Shown here: positions 42,772-52,570 of the stretch, in pieces
How positions within the stretch are numbered: the first letter of the stretch is position 1
Layout: the number at the start of each line of letters is the position of its first letter
Assembly (NCBI GenBank): GCA_947088135.1
Contig: CAMUFJ010000007.1
Span: forward strand, 5,837-69,836
Reading direction: 5' to 3'
Length of the DNA stretch: 64,000 nt
From: an uncultured Clostridia bacterium
GTDB lineage: Bacteria; Bacillota; Clostridia; Christensenellales; Borkfalkiaceae
Program-made: the position numbers and the translations under genes
Notes under the pieces: generated by a model
The model's database searches: none
Seen by the model: the letters and a program-made list of their open reading frames with translations, nothing else
Told to the model about the DNA's origin: nothing

Positions 42772-43944
42772 ATGAATTACAGAGAGGAATCGTTAAAGAA
42801 GCACGGCGAATGGAAGGGAAAAATCGAGGTGGTTTCCCGCGTGGAAGTGGATTCCCGCGAAAAACTCTCCCTTGCCTATACCCCCGGCGTTGCCGAGCCC
42901 TGCCTTGCTATCCAAAAGGACAAAGATAAGAGTTTCGAGCTCACCCGCCGCTGGAACACCGTTCCGGTGATTACGGACGGCACGGCGGTTCTGGGGCTGG
43001 GCGACGTCGGCCCGGAGGCGGGTATGCCCGTCATGGAAGGCAAGTGCGCGCTCTTCAAAGCGTTCGGCGGGGTAGACGCCTTTCCGCTCTGTATCCGTTC
43101 TAAGGATGCGGAGGAAATTATCCGTACGATCAAGCTGTTGGAGGGCTCGTTCGGCGGAATCAACCTCGAAGACATTTCCGCGCCCCGCTGTTTTGAAATC
43201 GAGCGCAGGCTGAAAGCGGAGCTTGAAATTCCCGTTTTCCACGACGATCAGCACGGTACGGCGATCGTCATGGCGGCGGCGCTCTTCAATGCGCTTAAAC
43301 TCGTCGGGAAAAGGGCGGAGGAGTTGAAAATCGTTATAAACGGCGCGGGGGCGGCGGGGATCTCCATTGCCCGTTTTCTCCTGCGTCTGGGTTGCCGCGA
43401 CATGATTTTGTGCGACAAGCAGGGAATCCTCTGCGAGGGGGATAAGAGCCTGAATGCGGAGCAGGCGGAAATTGCAAAGCTTACCAACCGCACTTTTATA
43501 AAGGGAACTCTTTCCGAAGCAATGAAGGGCGCGGACGTATTCGTGGGCGTATCGGTCGCAAACTGCGTGAGCAAGGATATGGTGCGCTCCATGGCGGAAA
43601 AACCCATTGTGTTTACCTGCGCAAATCCCGTGCCCGAAATTTCCCGCGAGGACGCGTTGGAGGCGGGCGCGGCGGTCGTGGGGACGGGTTCTTCCGAAAA
43701 GCCCAACCAAATCAACAACGTACTCGTTTTTCCCGGGCTCTTCCGCGGAGCCTTGGACGTGCGCGCGAGCGATATCAACTTCGAGATGATGCGCGCGGCA
43801 AGCGAGGCGATCGCCTCCTGCGTGAGCGCCAGCGAGCTTTCGCCCGACTATATTCTGCCGTATGCATATGAGCTCCGCGCGCATCAAGCGGTGGCAAGGG
43901 CGGTCGCGGAAGCGGCAAGAAGAACGGGCGTCGCAAAAAAATAA
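42772..43944 (+). CDS. NAD(P)-dependent malic enzyme (oxaloacetate-decarboxylating)
   Basis: The 390-residue length fits the short bacterial malic enzymes. Motifs: catalytic Tyr in SLAYTPGVAEP, catalytic Lys in MEGKCALFKAFGGVDAFPL, metal-binding acids in NLEDISAPRCFEIE and FHDDQHGTAIV, and the Rossmann nucleotide site GAGAAGISIARFLL. It converts malate to pyruvate and CO2 with reduction of NAD(P). AAGGAG precedes the ATG and a good promoter lies 24 bases upstream, so it appears to be transcribed alone. The cofactor cannot be assigned with certainty from sequence alone. Confidence 0.92.
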   Translation: MNYREESLKKHGEWKGKIEVVSRVEVDSREKLSLAYTPGVAEPCLAIQKDKDKSFELTRRWNTVPVITDGTAVLGLGDVGPEAGMPVMEGKCALFKAFGGVDAFPLCIRSKDAEEIIRTIKLLEGSFGGINLEDISAPRCFEIERRLKAELEIPVFHDDQHGTAIVMAAALFNALKLVGKRAEELKIVINGAGAAGISIARFLLRLGCRDMILCDKQGILCEGDKSLNAEQAEIAKLTNRTFIKGTLSEAMKGADVFVGVSVANCVSKDMVRSMAEKPIVFTCANPVPEISREDALEAGAAVVGTGSSEKPNQINNVLVFPGLFRGALDVRASDINFEMMRAASEAIASCVSASELSPDYILPYAYELRAHQAVARAVAEAARRTGVAKK

Positions 43945-43976
43945 AAAATATAATCGGTTAAATCCGCGTCAAACAT

Positions 43977-44005
43977 TTGACTAAATTCGTGAAAGCAGTT
44001 ACAAT
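43977..44005 (+). promoter_or_regulatory. Promoter of prs
   Basis: -35 TTGACT (43977-43982), 17-bp spacer, -10 TACAAT (44000-44005). Confidence 0.7.
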
Positions 44006-44093
44006 GAAATAAGTAAGCTCAGCCGAAGAGTTACGAAACTGAATTTTGCGGTTTTGCTTGCAAATGCGAAAGAAATTCGAGGAAAATCGGGTT

Positions 44094-45047
44094 ATGATCA
44101 CACACGGAAACGAAATCAAGCTGTTTGCGGGCAATTCCAACCGTCCTTTGGCTGAAGCGATTGCAAAGCGTCTGAACACTGCGCTCGGCGAGGTCGAGGT
44201 CGGCAAGTTTTCGGACGGGGAAACGAGCGTTCATATCGGCGAAACGGTGCGCGGACGGGATTTATTCATTATCCAGTCCACGTCTTATCCCGTAAACGAC
44301 AATCTCATGGAGCTTCTCATCATGATCGACGCCGCAAAGCGCGCGTCGGCAGGGCGCGTCACGGCGGTAATGCCTTATTTCGGATATGCCCGTCAGGATA
44401 GGAAAGCGCGCTCGCGCGATCCGATCACCGCAAAGCTGGTGGCGGAACTGCTCACTTCGGCAGGCGCGGACCGCGTTCTTACAATGGATTTGCACGCCGC
44501 GCAAATTCAGGGATTTTTCAATATTCCCGTAGATAATTTGTTGGGCGGACCCATGCTTTACAATTATTTCGCAAAGATGATGCAAGCGGACGACAGTTTT
44601 ATCGTCGTATCCCCCGATATCGGAAGCGTAAACCGCGCCCGTAAGGTGGCGGAACGCTTGAATTGCCCCATGGCGATCATCGACAAACGCCGTCCCAAGG
44701 CGAACGTGATGGAGGTCATGAATATCATCGGAAACGTTCAGGGCAAGAAGTGCTTGCTCGTAGACGACATGATCGACACGGGCGGAACGATCGTTCAGGG
44801 CGCGCAGGCGCTTGTGGACGCGGGGGCGAAGAATATTTTCGCCTGCTGTACGCACGCGGTTTTGTCCGGCCCTGCAATCGAGCGTATTGAAAAATCTCCC
44901 ATCGAGGAGCTTGTCATGCTTGATACGGTTTCCCTTCCCGAGAGCAAAAAGCTCGACAAAATCAAAATTTTGTCCTCGGCGGATCTCTTTGCCGCGGCAA
45001 TCGAGAACGTGTATCTCGATAAGCCTATGAGCAAAATTTACGACTGA
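44094..45047 (+). CDS. prs: Ribose-phosphate pyrophosphokinase (PRPP synthetase)
   Basis: 317 residues from ATG 44094, which matches the usual family length. The open frame extends 16 codons further 5', but the conserved start (KLFAGNSNRPLAEAIA) and GAGG upstream support 44094. Motifs: ATP-site YARQDRKARSRDPIT, the conserved MDLHAAQIQGFF, and the PRPP-binding loop LVDDMIDTGGT. It forms PRPP from ribose-5-phosphate and ATP for nucleotide, histidine and tryptophan synthesis. prs followed by pth and mfd is a common order in Bacillota. Confidence 0.95.
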   Translation: MITHGNEIKLFAGNSNRPLAEAIAKRLNTALGEVEVGKFSDGETSVHIGETVRGRDLFIIQSTSYPVNDNLMELLIMIDAAKRASAGRVTAVMPYFGYARQDRKARSRDPITAKLVAELLTSAGADRVLTMDLHAAQIQGFFNIPVDNLLGGPMLYNYFAKMMQADDSFIVVSPDIGSVNRARKVAERLNCPMAIIDKRRPKANVMEVMNIIGNVQGKKCLLVDDMIDTGGTIVQGAQALVDAGAKNIFACCTHAVLSGPAIERIEKSPIEELVMLDTVSLPESKKLDKIKILSSADLFAAAIENVYLDKPMSKIYD

Positions 45048-45066
45048 TAACGGTATGATTTACTTG

Positions 45067-45096
45067 CCGCCGCTTCTCACGCGGCGGTCGTTTTTT
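45067..45096 (+). terminator. Terminator after prs
   Basis: Stem CCGCCGC (45067-45073) / GCGGCGG (45081-45087) with a run of six T at 45091-45096. The pth start is only 14 bases further, so it may be a partial terminator. Confidence 0.75.
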
Positions 45097-45109
45097 CGGA
45101 ATAAAGGCT

Positions 45110-45673
45110 ATGTTTTTGATTGTGGGGCTCGGCAATCCCGAGCAAAAGTATTTTAAAACGTATCATAATTTGGGCTATCTTGCCGCAGGCGACGCCGCGG
45201 AGCTTTTGGGCGTCAAATTCAAGAAAAAGGAATGCGAGGCAAGCGTTGCGGAGGGGTATCTCGGCGGCGAAAAGGTAATTATCGCCCGCCCGCTTACCTA
45301 TATGAACGCTTCGGGAAGAGCGGTTAAACAGCTCGTCGCAAAATATAAAATCAACAAAGACGAACTTGTCGTGCTCTACGACGATTACGATATTCCCAAA
45401 GGAAGCGTGCGCATTCGTTCCGCAGGCAGTGCGGGTACGCACAACGGAATGCGTTCGGTGATCGCCGAGCTCGGCTTTTCCGATTTTGCGCGCATCCGCC
45501 TCGGGATCCGTGACCCCGAAATCGATATTCCCATTTTAAATTACGTGTTGGCGGACGTTCGTGAAGCCGACTACGATACCTATTCTTCCGCCTGTAAAAG
45601 AGCCGCGGAGGCGGCGATTTTGCTTGCCCGCGGGGAGAAAATCGATATTGTCATGGGTAAATTTAACTCTTAG
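45110..45673 (+). CDS. pth: Peptidyl-tRNA hydrolase
   Basis: 187 residues, the family norm. The substrate-site motif GLGNPEQKYFKTYHNLGY contains the catalytic histidine; the catalytic Asp and Arg/Gly-rich loop lie in DDYDIPKGSVRIRSAGSAGTHNG. It releases peptides from peptidyl-tRNAs that drop off ribosomes. The ATG lacks a strong ribosome-binding site. It is followed after 63 bases by mfd, the usual neighbour in Bacillota. Confidence 0.95.
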   Translation: MFLIVGLGNPEQKYFKTYHNLGYLAAGDAAELLGVKFKKKECEASVAEGYLGGEKVIIARPLTYMNASGRAVKQLVAKYKINKDELVVLYDDYDIPKGSVRIRSAGSAGTHNGMRSVIAELGFSDFARIRLGIRDPEIDIPILNYVLADVREADYDTYSSACKRAAEAAILLARGEKIDIVMGKFNS

Positions 45674-45736
45674 TTTTTTATTTGCGCTTTTCCTCGTGGG
45701 CGCATGGATCATTATCATAAATAAACTTGATACGCA

Positions 45737-48700
45737 ATGAGTTTTTTTCGTTTTGACAATTTAAACGGAGAGTTTCCCGCTCTCGGTACGGATCTCCGCC
45801 GCGGCGTTCCTGCGGCGGTTTTCGGCGTTTCCGACGCGGAAAAATATTTCATTGCTTCGCTTGCCGAGGGGCGGTCGGTTTATATCGCCGCCGACGCGCT
45901 TTCGGCGCGCAGGGCGCACGCCGCCATTTCCGCGCTTTCGGGCAAAAAATGCACGCTTCTTTGCGCCAAGGACGAGGTGTTAACCTATCGCAAAGCGGGT
46001 TCTAAGGACAGTTTATACCGCCGTCTTACCGCGCTTTACGAATGGCAGGAGGGCGCTGAGGCGCTTGTTGCCGACGTTGAGGCGGTCGTTCAGCTCGCGC
46101 CCCGAAAGCTGCGCGTTTTTAAGCTGAAAGCCGGCGGAGAAACGGATATGCGGGCTCTCGTTGAGGAGCTTGTTTCGGCGGGCTATACCCGCGAATACAC
46201 GGTGGACGGAAAGGGCGCGTTTTCCGTTCGCGGAGATATTCTCGACATTTATCCCATCAATTGCGAACACCCCGTGCGCGTGGATTTTTTCGGCGACGAG
46301 GTGGAGAGTATCAAACCGTACGACGAGGTGACGGGGGAACGCTATCCGCTCCTTTCTACGCTCGATATCGTCGCGGCAACGGACGCGCTGTTGGAGGAAG
46401 GCGAGGAGGATAGACTGAAAAAATTGTTATCCGCCGAGCTGTCCCGCGCGCAAAACGCCGAGGCTTACGCGCGATTGCAAACGGTGATTTCCGATTTGGA
46501 AGCGGGCGGCTACCGCTCCGACTTTTTGTTGCCCGTTCTCTCGAATTCCTGTTCTTTCCTTTCGCTCGCGGGAGAAGAAACGCTGTTCCTGTTCGACGAA
46601 TGCAAGCAGATCAAGGATAAATTCGACGGGCTTTACAAGGAGCACTGGGAACGGTTCTCCATGTTGCGGGAAAAAGGGGAGGCGCTCAGTTTCTCGGGCG
46701 AGCAGTATCTTCCGCCCGAAGAATTTTCCTTTACGGGTCGGCGCGCGCTTTCGCTGGCGTCCTTCATCGGGCAGACGTACTTTTTCTCGCCCATGAAGTC
46801 GTACAATTTCACTTCCGCGCCCGTACACCGCTACTTAAACAACTTGCCCGAGCTCTTTACCGATTTGCGGAATTGGGGCAAGACGGGTTATCGCGTCATA
46901 CTTTGGTGCGGCACGCCCGAGCGGGCGCAGAAAATGCGCGACGAACTACTCGACAATTACTTCCCCGTTGTTCCGCTTCCCGATCGCTTGGAGAAGCTCG
47001 ACGGGATCGCGGTGCTCGAAGGGGAGCTTGCAAACGGATTTTTATTGCACGGGTGCAAACTCGCGGTCATCGGAACGCAGGAGCTTTACACCAAGGCCGC
47101 CGCGCCCAAACGCGTGAAAAAGCGCAGGGGAGATTTATTCCTCGCGCCCGAGATCGGTGATTACGCCGTACACGAGAAATACGGCGTCGGCAAGATCACG
47201 GGCACGAAAAAGATAGAAACGACTGACGGCGTAAAGGAATACGTCGCGCTTGCCTATAAAGACGGGGACTGCCTGTACGTGCCCGTCGAACAGATGGACG
47301 TGCTCTCCAAATACATGGGCGGAGACGATCCTGCGCTTTCCAAAATCGGCGGTGGGGAATTCGAGCGGGTAAAGGCGCGCGTGCGTGCGTCGCTCAAAAA
47401 AATGGCGTTCGACTTGAAACAGCTTTACGCCGAACGGCGGGAGCAAAAGGGTTACGCCTTTCCCGAATATCCCGAGCTCATGGACGAATTTGCCGCCGCA
47501 TTCCCTTACGAGGAAACACCGGACCAACTCGCTTCCTTCGAGGAGATCAAGGAGGATATGTGCAGTACCAAAGTTATGGATCGGCTTCTCTGCGGGGACG
47601 TGGGGTTCGGGAAAACGGAAGTGGCTCTCCGTGCCGCCTATCTTTGCGTACTTGCGGGAAGGCAGGTCGCGCTCATGTGTCCGTCTACGGTGCTTTCCGA
47701 ACAGCACTTTCAAACGGCGAAGGCGCGCATGGCGGATTTCGGCGTGCGCATCGCGTCGTTGAACCGATTCCGCACCGAGCGGGAACAAACCGCAACGCTG
47801 AGTAAACTTGAAAGGGGCGATATCGACCTTTTGATCGGGACGCATCGGCTCTTATCCAAGGACGTTAAATTTCACGATTTGGGCTTGCTCATTCTCGATG
47901 AGGAACAGCGGTTCGGCGTGGAGCACAAGGAAAAAATCAAAAACTACAAACGGGACGTGGACTGTTTGACCATGACGGCCACGCCCATTCCCCGCACCCT
48001 GCACCTTTCCCTTTCGGGAATCCGCGACATCTCCACCATACAGACTCCTCCGAACGCCCGCCTGCCCGTGCAGACTTACGTCGCCGAGGAAACGGAAGCG
48101 CTTGTTCGCGACGCTTGCGTGCGCGAGATCGCCCGAGGCGGACAGATTTTCCTGCTGTATAACCGCGTGGAAAGCATTCACGCATATGCGAACCAAATCG
48201 CACGGATCGTGCCCGAGGCGCGGGTGACGGTTGCGCACGGGCGCATGGAAAAAAACGAGCTTGAAAAAAACGTGTTCTCCTTTTACCGCGGGGAATACGA
48301 CGTGCTCGTCACCACCACGATCATTGAAAACGGAATCGATCTCCCCAATGCGAATACGCTCATCGTCATCGATTCCGACCGTTTGGGCATTTCCCAGCTC
48401 TACCAGCTCAGGGGACGGGTGGGACGCGGCGCACGTCTTGCGCACGCCTATTTCACCTATAAGCCCGAGAGAATCATGACGGAAACCGCCGCGGAACGGC
48501 TTAAAGCGATCATGCAGTTTACGGAGCTTGGAAGCGGGTTCAAAATCGCCATGCGCGATTTGGAGATCCGCGGCGCGGGCAACGTGCTCGGCGCGGAACA
48601 GCACGGGCATATGGATAAAGTCGGCTACGAACTCTACGCCAAGATTCTCAAAGAGGAGCTCACGGGAGAAAGGCAGGAGAGCGTCGATCTCGATATCAAA

Positions 48701-49123
48701 GCGACCGCCTATATCCCCGAAAGCTACGTGGAGTCCAACGCGGGCAGAATGGACTGCTATAAGCAAATCGCCGAGATCCGAAACGCGGCGGATTACAAAC
48801 GGGTTTGTATTTCCTTGGAAGAAGCGTACGGGCCGCTTCCGATGGAAACGCGCAACCTGCTCGTGATCGCCGTGTTAAAGACCTATGCGTCGCGTTTCGG
48901 CGTAACCAAGGTCGCCGTAGACAAGAAAGGGGGTGCGCTTACGTTTGCATCTTTAAAGGCGCTCGGCGCGGAATCGCTCTCCGCGGCAATGGAGAAATTC
49001 GGGCGTTTCATCTCCCTCGATATGACGAGCGCGCCCGTCGTTCGTTTCGTCGCGCAGGCGGACGGAGGAAAAACCTTGTTGCTGATGGCGAAATTTCTTA
49101 AATTTGCGGCAACTTTTACTTGA
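45737..49123 (+). CDS. mfd: Transcription-repair coupling factor Mfd
   Basis: 1,128 residues, typical size. Order of domains: N-terminal UvrB-like damage-recognition region, a CarD-type RNA polymerase-interacting domain (YAVHEKYGVGKITGTKKI ... LYVPVEQMD, about residues 470-530), a RecG-like SF2 translocase with Walker A GDVGFGKTEVA and DEEQRFG, then TATPIPRTLHLSLSGIRDIS, and the C-terminal regulatory domain. It removes RNA polymerase stalled at lesions and recruits UvrA. It lies between pth and a foldase-like lipoprotein. Confidence 0.95.
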   Translation: MSFFRFDNLNGEFPALGTDLRRGVPAAVFGVSDAEKYFIASLAEGRSVYIAADALSARRAHAAISALSGKKCTLLCAKDEVLTYRKAGSKDSLYRRLTALYEWQEGAEALVADVEAVVQLAPRKLRVFKLKAGGETDMRALVEELVSAGYTREYTVDGKGAFSVRGDILDIYPINCEHPVRVDFFGDEVESIKPYDEVTGERYPLLSTLDIVAATDALLEEGEEDRLKKLLSAELSRAQNAEAYARLQTVISDLEAGGYRSDFLLPVLSNSCSFLSLAGEETLFLFDECKQIKDKFDGLYKEHWERFSMLREKGEALSFSGEQYLPPEEFSFTGRRALSLASFIGQTYFFSPMKSYNFTSAPVHRYLNNLPELFTDLRNWGKTGYRVILWCGTPERAQKMRDELLDNYFPVVPLPDRLEKLDGIAVLEGELANGFLLHGCKLAVIGTQELYTKAAAPKRVKKRRGDLFLAPEIGDYAVHEKYGVGKITGTKKIETTDGVKEYVALAYKDGDCLYVPVEQMDVLSKYMGGDDPALSKIGGGEFERVKARVRASLKKMAFDLKQLYAERREQKGYAFPEYPELMDEFAAAFPYEETPDQLASFEEIKEDMCSTKVMDRLLCGDVGFGKTEVALRAAYLCVLAGRQVALMCPSTVLSEQHFQTAKARMADFGVRIASLNRFRTEREQTATLSKLERGDIDLLIGTHRLLSKDVKFHDLGLLILDEEQRFGVEHKEKIKNYKRDVDCLTMTATPIPRTLHLSLSGIRDISTIQTPPNARLPVQTYVAEETEALVRDACVREIARGGQIFLLYNRVESIHAYANQIARIVPEARVTVAHGRMEKNELEKNVFSFYRGEYDVLVTTTIIENGIDLPNANTLIVIDSDRLGISQLYQLRGRVGRGARLAHAYFTYKPERIMTETAAERLKAIMQFTELGSGFKIAMRDLEIRGAGNVLGAEQHGHMDKVGYELYAKILKEELTGERQESVDLDIKATAYIPESYVESNAGRMDCYKQIAEIRNAADYKRVCISLEEAYGPLPMETRNLLVIAVLKTYASRFGVTKVAVDKKGGALTFASLKALGAESLSAAMEKFGRFISLDMTSAPVVRFVAQADGGKTLLLMAKFLKFAATFT

Positions 49124-49140
49124 TTTTCACGTAAAAAGAA

Positions 49141-49169
49141 TTGCACGATTGACGAAAATAAGGTATAAT
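49141..49169 (+). promoter_or_regulatory. Promoter of the foldase-like lipoprotein gene
   Basis: -35 TTGCAC (49141-49146), 17-bp spacer, -10 TATAAT (49164-49169), after the mfd stop. Confidence 0.7.
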
Positions 49170-49231
49170 AATGAGAGTGCATGGTGCGGGATTTTCCGCA
49201 AACAGTCAATTCACGGCATCGGAGTGATTTC

Positions 49232-51358
49232 ATGAAGAAGAAAAAAACAGCGATCATAGCGTTAGCGGTTGCGGCAAGCTTGGCTTGCGGCACTCTTGCA
49301 GGGTGCGATCTTATTACCACGGATCCCCATAAAGATTACGCGCAGACGATCGCTACCGTAGATATCAGCAAGAGCGAAATTTTTCAAACGGGCGAGTTCA
49401 AAGATTACAAGAGCGTCATTAAGCCCGCGGATATCATCAAGCGGGATATGATCGCATCGTTCGTTTCCAGCGGCTATTCTGCAATGAATTCTTACGGTTG
49501 GACGTACGAAGATACCTTCAAGGCGATCAGCGAGAGCCTTGTCAACCGCCAGCTTACCATTCAGTACGCCATGGCATACATTCTCAAATACGAGGAAGGG
49601 AAAGAAGACGGTCGCAACATTGCGGATTATGAAGCCGCCGTTGCGGGCAAGACGGATTTCGACGCGAAGCTCGCGGGGCTTGCGTATTTCCTCGACGAGC
49701 CCGAAGAGAAACAGGCGTTGTACAAGACTCGCGTGCTCTTCAACAATACTTTGGATTCGCAGGAGAAAAGCATCATCAAGGAAGACGAGGATTCCTCTTC
49801 CTCCACGGATACGGTGCGTACGTTGCCTTCGGGCGTGAATTCCTCGAACAGCGATTATTTCGACGAAACTTACAAGATTTACACTGCGGTGGGCGACGCC
49901 AAAAAGGGCGGGCTTGCTTCCGCTTGCGGATCTTACGAAACCGTAAAGGGTTCCTCGCCCTATACCCGAAAAAGGGCGTACAACAAGTTTCTTGCAAGCC
50001 TTCGCCAAAACGATTTGCTTTTCAGCGACGAGGACACGACGGATTTCGAGGGGCTCACCTACTTTAAAATCGAGCTCGTATCCGCTTACGAGTCAGCGAT
50101 CATCAACAAGCTTTCCGATTTGTACGAGGAAGTCGCCGAAGCAAGCCTGAACGCGGAATACTTGCAGAACTATTACGAGGAACTTCGTGCGACGCAAGAG
50201 GACACCTTCAATGCGGAGGGCGGAAGATCGACGTTCGAATCAGCGCTTGACAAAGTTTCGGATACCTCCTTCCTGCTCGCTTCTCCCCGTTCCGACGGTG
50301 CGGAGAGCGCAACTCCCAACAAGTACGGATACGTCATCAATATTCTGCTCCCGTTCAGCAAGACGCAGACGGCGAAGCTCAACGCTTTCAATGCAGATTA
50401 CGGCGATAAAAACGGCAACTCCTTCGCTCAGCGCGCTAAGCTTTTGAAGGAAGTGCAGGCGACCGATCAGCGTGCAAGTTGGTTCACGGGCGAAACCGAC
50501 CACGGCTTCGAATATAAAGATATCATCGCCGACGCCTATACGGGCGGAAACAGCGACAGAACGTATCTCTTCTTCGAGGACAGTCTCACGGGCAACGATA
50601 AATACGAGCCCATGACCAAGTACTACGGCAAGTACACCTACAACGGCACGGTCACGAAAGACGCCGACGGCGATTACGTCGTCAAACCCAAAAAAATCGA
50701 GATCGACAAGTTCATGGACGAAATGGAGGGATACCTTACTTTCGCGGGTTTGACCGTTGAAAAGGGCGTTAAGACCGCAAACTACTACGACAGAAGCGTT
50801 GCCGACTATTACAAGGATAAAAACGTAGAAGCAGGCAAAGTCGATTATGCGAGCTTCGTTTACTACGCGGGCAAGGTTGCTATCAGCGATTACGACGTAG
50901 ACAAGATTTTTGTAGACGGCACGGACGAGAACAAGGCGTTCTCCGTCATAAACGAACTTTCCTTTGCATACAATACCGATACGGCGGGCTTGAATCCTTA
51001 CTACGGCTATTCGGTGGTAACGGGCAAAACGAGCTTTGTCAGCGAGTTCGAATATGCGGCGCAGCTTGCATGCAGAGAAGGGGCGGGTTCCTACGTGGTA
51101 GCGCCTTCCGACTACGGTTGGCATATCATCTACTGTACGTTCGTGTTCGACGGCGGCGCGCCGTTCACCTTCAAGGAAGCGGAAATGGAAACGGAGGGAA
51201 CTTTCTCGTATCATTTGTACGAAGCGGTGAAATCCTCCGTTGTGGATAAATACAGTTCCAACCAGCAGGCGGAAATTTTGAGCGCGTACAGCAATTCTAC
51301 CTGCACGACCATTTATGAGGAACGCTATTCCGATTTATTCGAGCTTGATAATTTGTAA
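49232..51358 (+). CDS. Lipoprotein, PrsA/SurA-like foldase candidate
   Basis: The start at ATG 49232 (GGAG eight bases upstream) is preferred over the open frame start at 49181 because a signal peptide (KKKKTAIIALAVAASLACG) follows directly. The 708-residue protein has a lipobox-like LAGC near residue 25. The N-terminal ~200 residues are helical and resemble SurA/PrsA chaperone arms. The C-terminal portion contains SDYGWHIIYCTFVF, similar to the GYHII strand of parvulin-type peptidyl-prolyl isomerases, but no complete parvulin signature was seen; the domain is either diverged or inactive. A role in folding exported proteins would suit a cell that secretes very large proteins, but this is inference. 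It is followed 11 bases later by uppP. Confidence 0.6.
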   Translation: MKKKKTAIIALAVAASLACGTLAGCDLITTDPHKDYAQTIATVDISKSEIFQTGEFKDYKSVIKPADIIKRDMIASFVSSGYSAMNSYGWTYEDTFKAISESLVNRQLTIQYAMAYILKYEEGKEDGRNIADYEAAVAGKTDFDAKLAGLAYFLDEPEEKQALYKTRVLFNNTLDSQEKSIIKEDEDSSSSTDTVRTLPSGVNSSNSDYFDETYKIYTAVGDAKKGGLASACGSYETVKGSSPYTRKRAYNKFLASLRQNDLLFSDEDTTDFEGLTYFKIELVSAYESAIINKLSDLYEEVAEASLNAEYLQNYYEELRATQEDTFNAEGGRSTFESALDKVSDTSFLLASPRSDGAESATPNKYGYVINILLPFSKTQTAKLNAFNADYGDKNGNSFAQRAKLLKEVQATDQRASWFTGETDHGFEYKDIIADAYTGGNSDRTYLFFEDSLTGNDKYEPMTKYYGKYTYNGTVTKDADGDYVVKPKKIEIDKFMDEMEGYLTFAGLTVEKGVKTANYYDRSVADYYKDKNVEAGKVDYASFVYYAGKVAISDYDVDKIFVDGTDENKAFSVINELSFAYNTDTAGLNPYYGYSVVTGKTSFVSEFEYAAQLACREGAGSYVVAPSDYGWHIIYCTFVFDGGAPFTFKEAEMETEGTFSYHLYEAVKSSVVDKYSSNQQAEILSAYSNSTCTTIYEERYSDLFELDNL

Positions 51359-51369
51359 CGGTGGACTGA

Positions 51370-52194
51370 ATGGAACTTTGGGAAGCTATTTGGAAATCGA
51401 TCATATTAGGTACGGTGCAGGGACTCACGGAGTTCCTGCCCGTTTCTTCAAGCGGACATTTATCGCTGTTGCAGCGCATTCTGCGGTTTAATATCAGCGA
51501 CGGCTCCATGATGTTTACAAACATCATGCTTCACGTCGGCACGCTGATCGCGGTCGTCGTCGTTTTTCGCAAAGATATCCGCGATTTGTTCCGAAAGCCG
51601 TTTAAGGTGCTTTTGATGCTCGTCGTGGCAACTATTCCCGCGGGACTCATCGGGCTCTTGTTTAACGACAAAATCGACGCCGCGTTTGCGGGCGCGCAAG
51701 GGGTGCTGTATCTTGCAATCTGCTTTGCATTCACCGCGCTCATGCTTCTTTTTACGGAACTCATCGCGACCCGTCGGAAAAAGCACGCGGATTTGAATTG
51801 GCTGAACACCTCGGCAATGGGCGTTATGCAGGCGTTGGCGCTTTTTCCCGGTATTTCGCGTAGCGGTTCTACCATTGCGGCAGGCACGTTCGCGGGCGCG
51901 AAGCCCGAAAAACTCGCGAAATTTTCCTTTCTCATGAGCATTCCCGTCATTTTGGGCGGATTCGTGCTCGAAATGAAGGACGTCATTTTCCCCGGCGAGG
52001 GAAGCGCGCTCGCGTTCGGCGTCAATGAAATCGTGGGTATGGTTTTCGGCGTCGTTTTTGCGGCGGTTTCGGGGTTCTTTGCCATCAAGGTGATGCTCAA
52101 AGTAATCGGGAAAGGCAATTATAAATGGTTCTCTTTCTACCTCGTATTGCTTTCGCTTACCTGCTTCTGGCTCAACGCATTGCAAATTTTATAA
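51370..52194 (+). CDS. uppP: Undecaprenyl-diphosphatase (UppP/BacA family)
   Basis: The 274-residue polytopic membrane protein has both family signatures: GTVQGLTEFLPVSSSGHL near the N-terminus and PGISRSGSTI in the middle. Several hydrophobic helices follow. It recycles the undecaprenyl carrier for peptidoglycan and other wall polymers by removing one phosphate, and overproduction in other species gives bacitracin resistance. It is closely spaced after the lipoprotein gene, probably co-transcribed. Confidence 0.95.
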   Translation: MELWEAIWKSIILGTVQGLTEFLPVSSSGHLSLLQRILRFNISDGSMMFTNIMLHVGTLIAVVVVFRKDIRDLFRKPFKVLLMLVVATIPAGLIGLLFNDKIDAAFAGAQGVLYLAICFAFTALMLLFTELIATRRKKHADLNWLNTSAMGVMQALALFPGISRSGSTIAAGTFAGAKPEKLAKFSFLMSIPVILGGFVLEMKDVIFPGEGSALAFGVNEIVGMVFGVVFAAVSGFFAIKVMLKVIGKGNYKWFSFYLVLLSLTCFWLNALQIL

Positions 52195-52259
52195 AATATT
52201 TCCGCCTCCGCGCATAAACCGAACGCAATTGCGCAAAGTAGTAGTATCGGAGGTGAAAC

Positions 52260-52412
52260 ATGAGATTAAATTGCGGCGACGTTTGTCCTAAGACGGGCTC
52301 GTACAAGGTAATCGACGGGCACGGCAACGTCATCAATACCATTTATGTGGGCGAGGGCGAAACCATGCCTCCCACGCAGTATTCCGACTGTCATTACGAA
52401 TCCGATATGTAA
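52260..52412 (+). CDS. Small 50-aa protein, possibly YjzC-like
   Basis: The ATG follows a very strong GGAGGTGA site at the right spacing, which makes this short frame credible. The 50 residues (KTGSYKVIDGHGNVIN ... GEGETMPPT) contain three cysteines. They loosely resemble the YjzC-type pattern of a K-x-G-x-Y-K-V strand followed by a (K)GE-x-PP turn. YjzC of Bacillus is made in the forespore. A sigma-G-like spacing (GCATA, 17 bp, CAAAGTA) lies upstream but is weak. A terminator follows. Confidence 0.6.
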   Translation: MRLNCGDVCPKTGSYKVIDGHGNVINTIYVGEGETMPPTQYSDCHYESDM

Positions 52413-52448
52413 TCGGAGCATTCGGAATCTTTTACAACCGATGAAAAT

Positions 52449-52487
52449 AGAACGCGAACGGTTTTCCGTCCGCGTTCTTGATTTTAT
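52449..52487 (+). terminator. Terminator after the 50-aa gene
   Basis: 13-bp stem with one mismatch (arms at 52449-52461 and 52466-52478), TTTT loop and a moderately T-rich tail. Confidence 0.65.
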
Positions 52488-52570
52488 TACCGGATTCCTT
52501 ACGGGCGGGAAAGGGAAGAACGGGGACGGGACAAACTCATATCTGAATTTCTGCAAGCATAATATAGAGC